DNA of 11,179 nucleotides from Pedosphaera sp. (GTDB taxonomy: Bacteria; Verrucomicrobiota; Verrucomicrobiia; Limisphaerales; SXTU01), in contig SIBB01000072.1 in the NCBI GenBank assembly GCA_009695395.1, positions 1-11,179 of the forward strand, in the 5' to 3' direction. Positions 9,740-11,179 of the stretch are shown here, in pieces. Numbering within the stretch: position 1 is the first letter of the stretch; each line of letters starts with the position of its first letter. The position numbers and the translations under genes were made by a program. The notes under the pieces were generated by a model, which worked only from the letters and a program-made list of their open reading frames with translations, was not told where the DNA came from and searched no databases.

Positions 9740-10825
9740 ATGAAACGAACCGCCCTCATCGCCCTCGCCACCACGCTGCTGCTCGCCCTCGCCAGCGGTC
9801 CCGCGCACGCGCAAGCACCCGTGGATGCCACCACACTCTTGGCGCATCTGGAAACAGCCGCCGCGCCGCCCGCCTCGCCCGCCGAGTGGCAGGGGCGCAT
9901 CCCCACGCCGGAGGAGCTCGCCGCGTTTCGCGTGAAGCAGGCCGAGGCCGCCATCCGCGCGGCGGATCTCGCCGCCGAGTTCACCACGCGCTTCCCCACG
10001 CACGCCAAGGCCACCGCGGTGCGCGAGCAGCGGCAGCAGCTTCTCTCCAGCGCCGTCCGCCGCGGCGACACCTCACGACTGGCCCAACTCGACACGGTGG
10101 AGGCCGAGATGCACGCCGACCCAAAGCTCGACGCCGAGGGCAAGTTCCGCCTGCGCATGCAGACCGTGGACCGCAAGGCCGGCCTGAAGCAGAGCGAGGG
10201 CATGGCGGCGATGCTTGAGGAATTTGAGAAGGGCGCGCGCGCGCTGCAGAAGGAATTTCCCGAGCGCAAGGAAGTCTTCGAGATGCTATACGCCGTCGCC
10301 ATGCGCTCGGAAGGCGCGAAGGCCGCCGCGATCGCGCGGGAGATTGCCGCCAGCGGAGCCGAGCCGCAGGTGAAGGAGGCCGCCGCCGTGCTGCTCAAGA
10401 AATCCGAGCGCATGGGCAAGCCGCTGGACATCCAGTTCACCGCGCTGGACGGGCGCAAGGTCGATCTCGCCAAGCTCAAGGGGAAGGTCGTGCTCATTGA
10501 TTTCTGGGCGACGTGGTGCGGTCCGTGCGTCGCTGAGATTCCGCACATCAAGGCGACTTACGAAAAGCTCAACCCCAAAGGCTTCGAGGTCATCGGCATC
10601 AGCCTAGACGACGACAAGGCGGCGCTGCAGGCGATGGTGAAGCACAAGCAGCTCCCCTGGCCGCAGCACTTCGAGTCCGAGAAGGACGAGAACCGCTACG
10701 CGAAGGAATACGGCGTTAGCTCCATCCCGACGATGTGGCTCGTGGATAAGAAGGGCCACCTCGTGGACGTGAACGCGCGCGACGGATTGGAGAAGAAGGT
10801 GGAGAAGCTGCTGGCGGAGAAGTGA
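9740..10825 (+). CDS. Exported TlpA/ResA-like thioredoxin-fold protein with helical N-terminal region
   Basis: A 361-residue periplasmic thiol-disulfide protein. A clear signal peptide (MKR, hydrophobic core, AHA at 22-24) suggests cleavage before Gln25. Residues 30-225 are charged, alanine-rich and helical, without a motif I can name. The thioredoxin/AhpC-TSA domain covers about 228-361: FTALDGRKVDLAKLKGK, then FWATWCGPC with the redox pair Cys260 and Cys263, and the cis-proline Pro330 in SSIPTMWLVDKKG. Such proteins usually reduce disulfides, for example in cytochrome c maturation, but no cytochrome gene is present here, so the target is unknown. The ATG at 9740 lies 29 bases after the preceding stop and starts the signal peptide, which fixes it. 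No Shine-Dalgarno is visible. No lipobox cysteine is present, so it is not a lipoprotein. Confidence 0.9.
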   Translation: MKRTALIALATTLLLALASGPAHAQAPVDATTLLAHLETAAAPPASPAEWQGRIPTPEELAAFRVKQAEAAIRAADLAAEFTTRFPTHAKATAVREQRQQLLSSAVRRGDTSRLAQLDTVEAEMHADPKLDAEGKFRLRMQTVDRKAGLKQSEGMAAMLEEFEKGARALQKEFPERKEVFEMLYAVAMRSEGAKAAAIAREIAASGAEPQVKEAAAVLLKKSERMGKPLDIQFTALDGRKVDLAKLKGKVVLIDFWATWCGPCVAEIPHIKATYEKLNPKGFEVIGISLDDDKAALQAMVKHKQLPWPQHFESEKDENRYAKEYGVSSIPTMWLVDKKGHLVDVNARDGLEKKVEKLLAEK

Positions 10826-10863
10826 GAGGGGACGAAGAGGGGTTCAGCATTGGGTATTCCGAA

Positions 10864-10892
10864 GGATTCCATTGGGGTCCACGCTTCAGCGT
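10864..10892 (+). terminator. Tandem hairpins downstream of the thioredoxin gene, possible terminator
   Basis: GGATTCC (10864-10870), ATT loop, GGGGTCC (10874-10880) can form seven pairs including two G-U pairs, and it is followed directly by ACGC-TTCA-GCGT (10881-10892). The first hairpin forms only in plus-strand RNA because the complementary strand would have two mismatches. It begins 38 bases after the stop codon of the thioredoxin gene. There is no long T-run after it (only TTCT), so it is a weak candidate; it could also be a 3' stabilising structure. Confidence 0.25.
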
Positions 10893-11050
10893 TCTCGGCG
10901 CACTGGGATAGTCGCGCCCAGCCGCCTCTCAACCATCAACCTCAGCTCTCCCCCTGCTACACCGCTGTGTGGCGCACAAGAGCGTGGTAAAGCTGGAGCA
11001 GGAAAGGTTGGAGAAGGAATGAGGGGCCGCCAAGCTGTCGGGAAAAAGTT

Positions 11051-11135
11051 TGGTGCGCACGGCAGGACTTGAACCTGCACACCTTTCGGCACTACCACCT
11101 CAAAGTAGCGTGTCTGCCAATTCCACCACGTGCGC
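11051..11135 (-). tRNA. tRNA-Leu, anticodon GAG
   Basis: An 85-base class II tRNA read on the minus strand. The acceptor arm is GCGCACG pairing with CGTGCGC (11129-11135 with 11055-11061), then discriminator A and an encoded CCA (11051-11053). The D-arm has the TGGTGGAATTGGCAGACAC pattern typical of bacterial leucine tRNAs. The anticodon arm is CTACT-TTGAGGT-GGTAG, giving anticodon GAG (11099-11101), which reads CUC and CUU. The variable arm is short for class II (GCC-GAAA-GGT stem). The T-arm is GCAGG-TTCAAGT-CCTGC. A run of five T on the minus strand follows the CCA within a few bases and may help termination. The gene is convergent with the thioredoxin gene. Confidence 0.97.
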
Positions 11136-11148
11136 AACGAACGGCGCG

Positions 11149-11177
11149 TATTGAAGACTTTTTGAGATTCAGAGCAA
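11149..11177 (-). promoter_or_regulatory. Candidate promoter of tRNA-Leu
   Basis: On the minus strand TTGCTC (11172-11177), 17-base spacing, TCAATA (11149-11154), then 13 bases to the mature 5' end of the tRNA. The segment just after the -10 box is CGCGCCG, a GC-rich discriminator of the kind found at stringently controlled stable-RNA promoters; control by growth rate is inferred from this only. Confidence 0.4.
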
Positions 11178-11179
11178 GA

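Noticed and set aside
9442..10551. Minus-strand frame of 369 codons opposite the DR2241-like and thioredoxin genes
   Set aside because: Serine, alanine and arginine-rich shadow of the thioredoxin gene, spanning two unrelated genes on the opposite strand.
10696..11072. Short frames 10696-10932 (minus) and 10872-11072 (plus) in the region before the tRNA
   Set aside because: No motif or coding character; one overlaps the 3' end of the thioredoxin gene and the other runs into the tRNA.
10886..11137. Minus-strand frame of 83 codons starting with the segment RTWWNWQTRYFEV
   Set aside because: The peptide is a translation of the tRNA-Leu gene, a well-known annotation artefact.

Overview
The window is GC-rich bacterial DNA and mostly housekeeping in content. 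The best guess at the source is a member of the Planctomycetes-Verrucomicrobia-Chlamydiae group, most likely Verrucomicrobiota. This rests on sequence features recalled from that group: the GyrA motif HGEAVIYPTLV, the TlpA-like protein with a long helical N-terminus, the DR2241-type iron-sulfur protein, and the absence of Shine-Dalgarno sequences before every gene. It is an inference, not a database result.

Layout. Positions 1-5120 hold a gyrase operon on the minus strand: gyrB (5120-2640), then a 33-base gap, then gyrA (2606 to beyond base 1; 868 codons visible, only the extreme C-terminus missing). A 344-base divergent spacer (5121-5464) carries the gyrB promoter and the promoter of the rightward genes. 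From 5465 all protein genes are on the plus strand: an ArnT-like family-39 glycosyltransferase (GTG start), a small MerT-like membrane protein (only a TTG start available), a zinc-independent quinone oxidoreductase of the MDR superfamily, a stand-alone DR2241-type 4Fe-4S protein, and an exported TlpA-like thioredoxin. A tRNA-Leu(GAG) on the minus strand closes the window, convergent with the thioredoxin gene.

How the parts work together. GyrB and GyrA form DNA gyrase. The five rightward genes do not form one evident pathway. Several deal with envelope or redox chemistry (lipid-linked sugar transfer, membrane Cys-pair protein, quinone reduction, Fe-S protein, periplasmic thiol chemistry), but two of them appear to have their own promoters, so they look like neighbours rather than one operon.

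The most notable observations are: candidate promoters whose -10 box lies only 4-10 bases before the start codon (suggesting leaderless mRNAs); a four-unit 7-bp tandem repeat inside the glycosyltransferase; an open reading frame that continues without a stop from the glycosyltransferase TAG into the MerT-like gene; an orphan DR2241 4Fe-4S domain; and unusual residues in the quinolone pocket of GyrA and the ATP lid of GyrB. I found no defence system, mobile element, CRISPR array or other clearly new multi-gene system.
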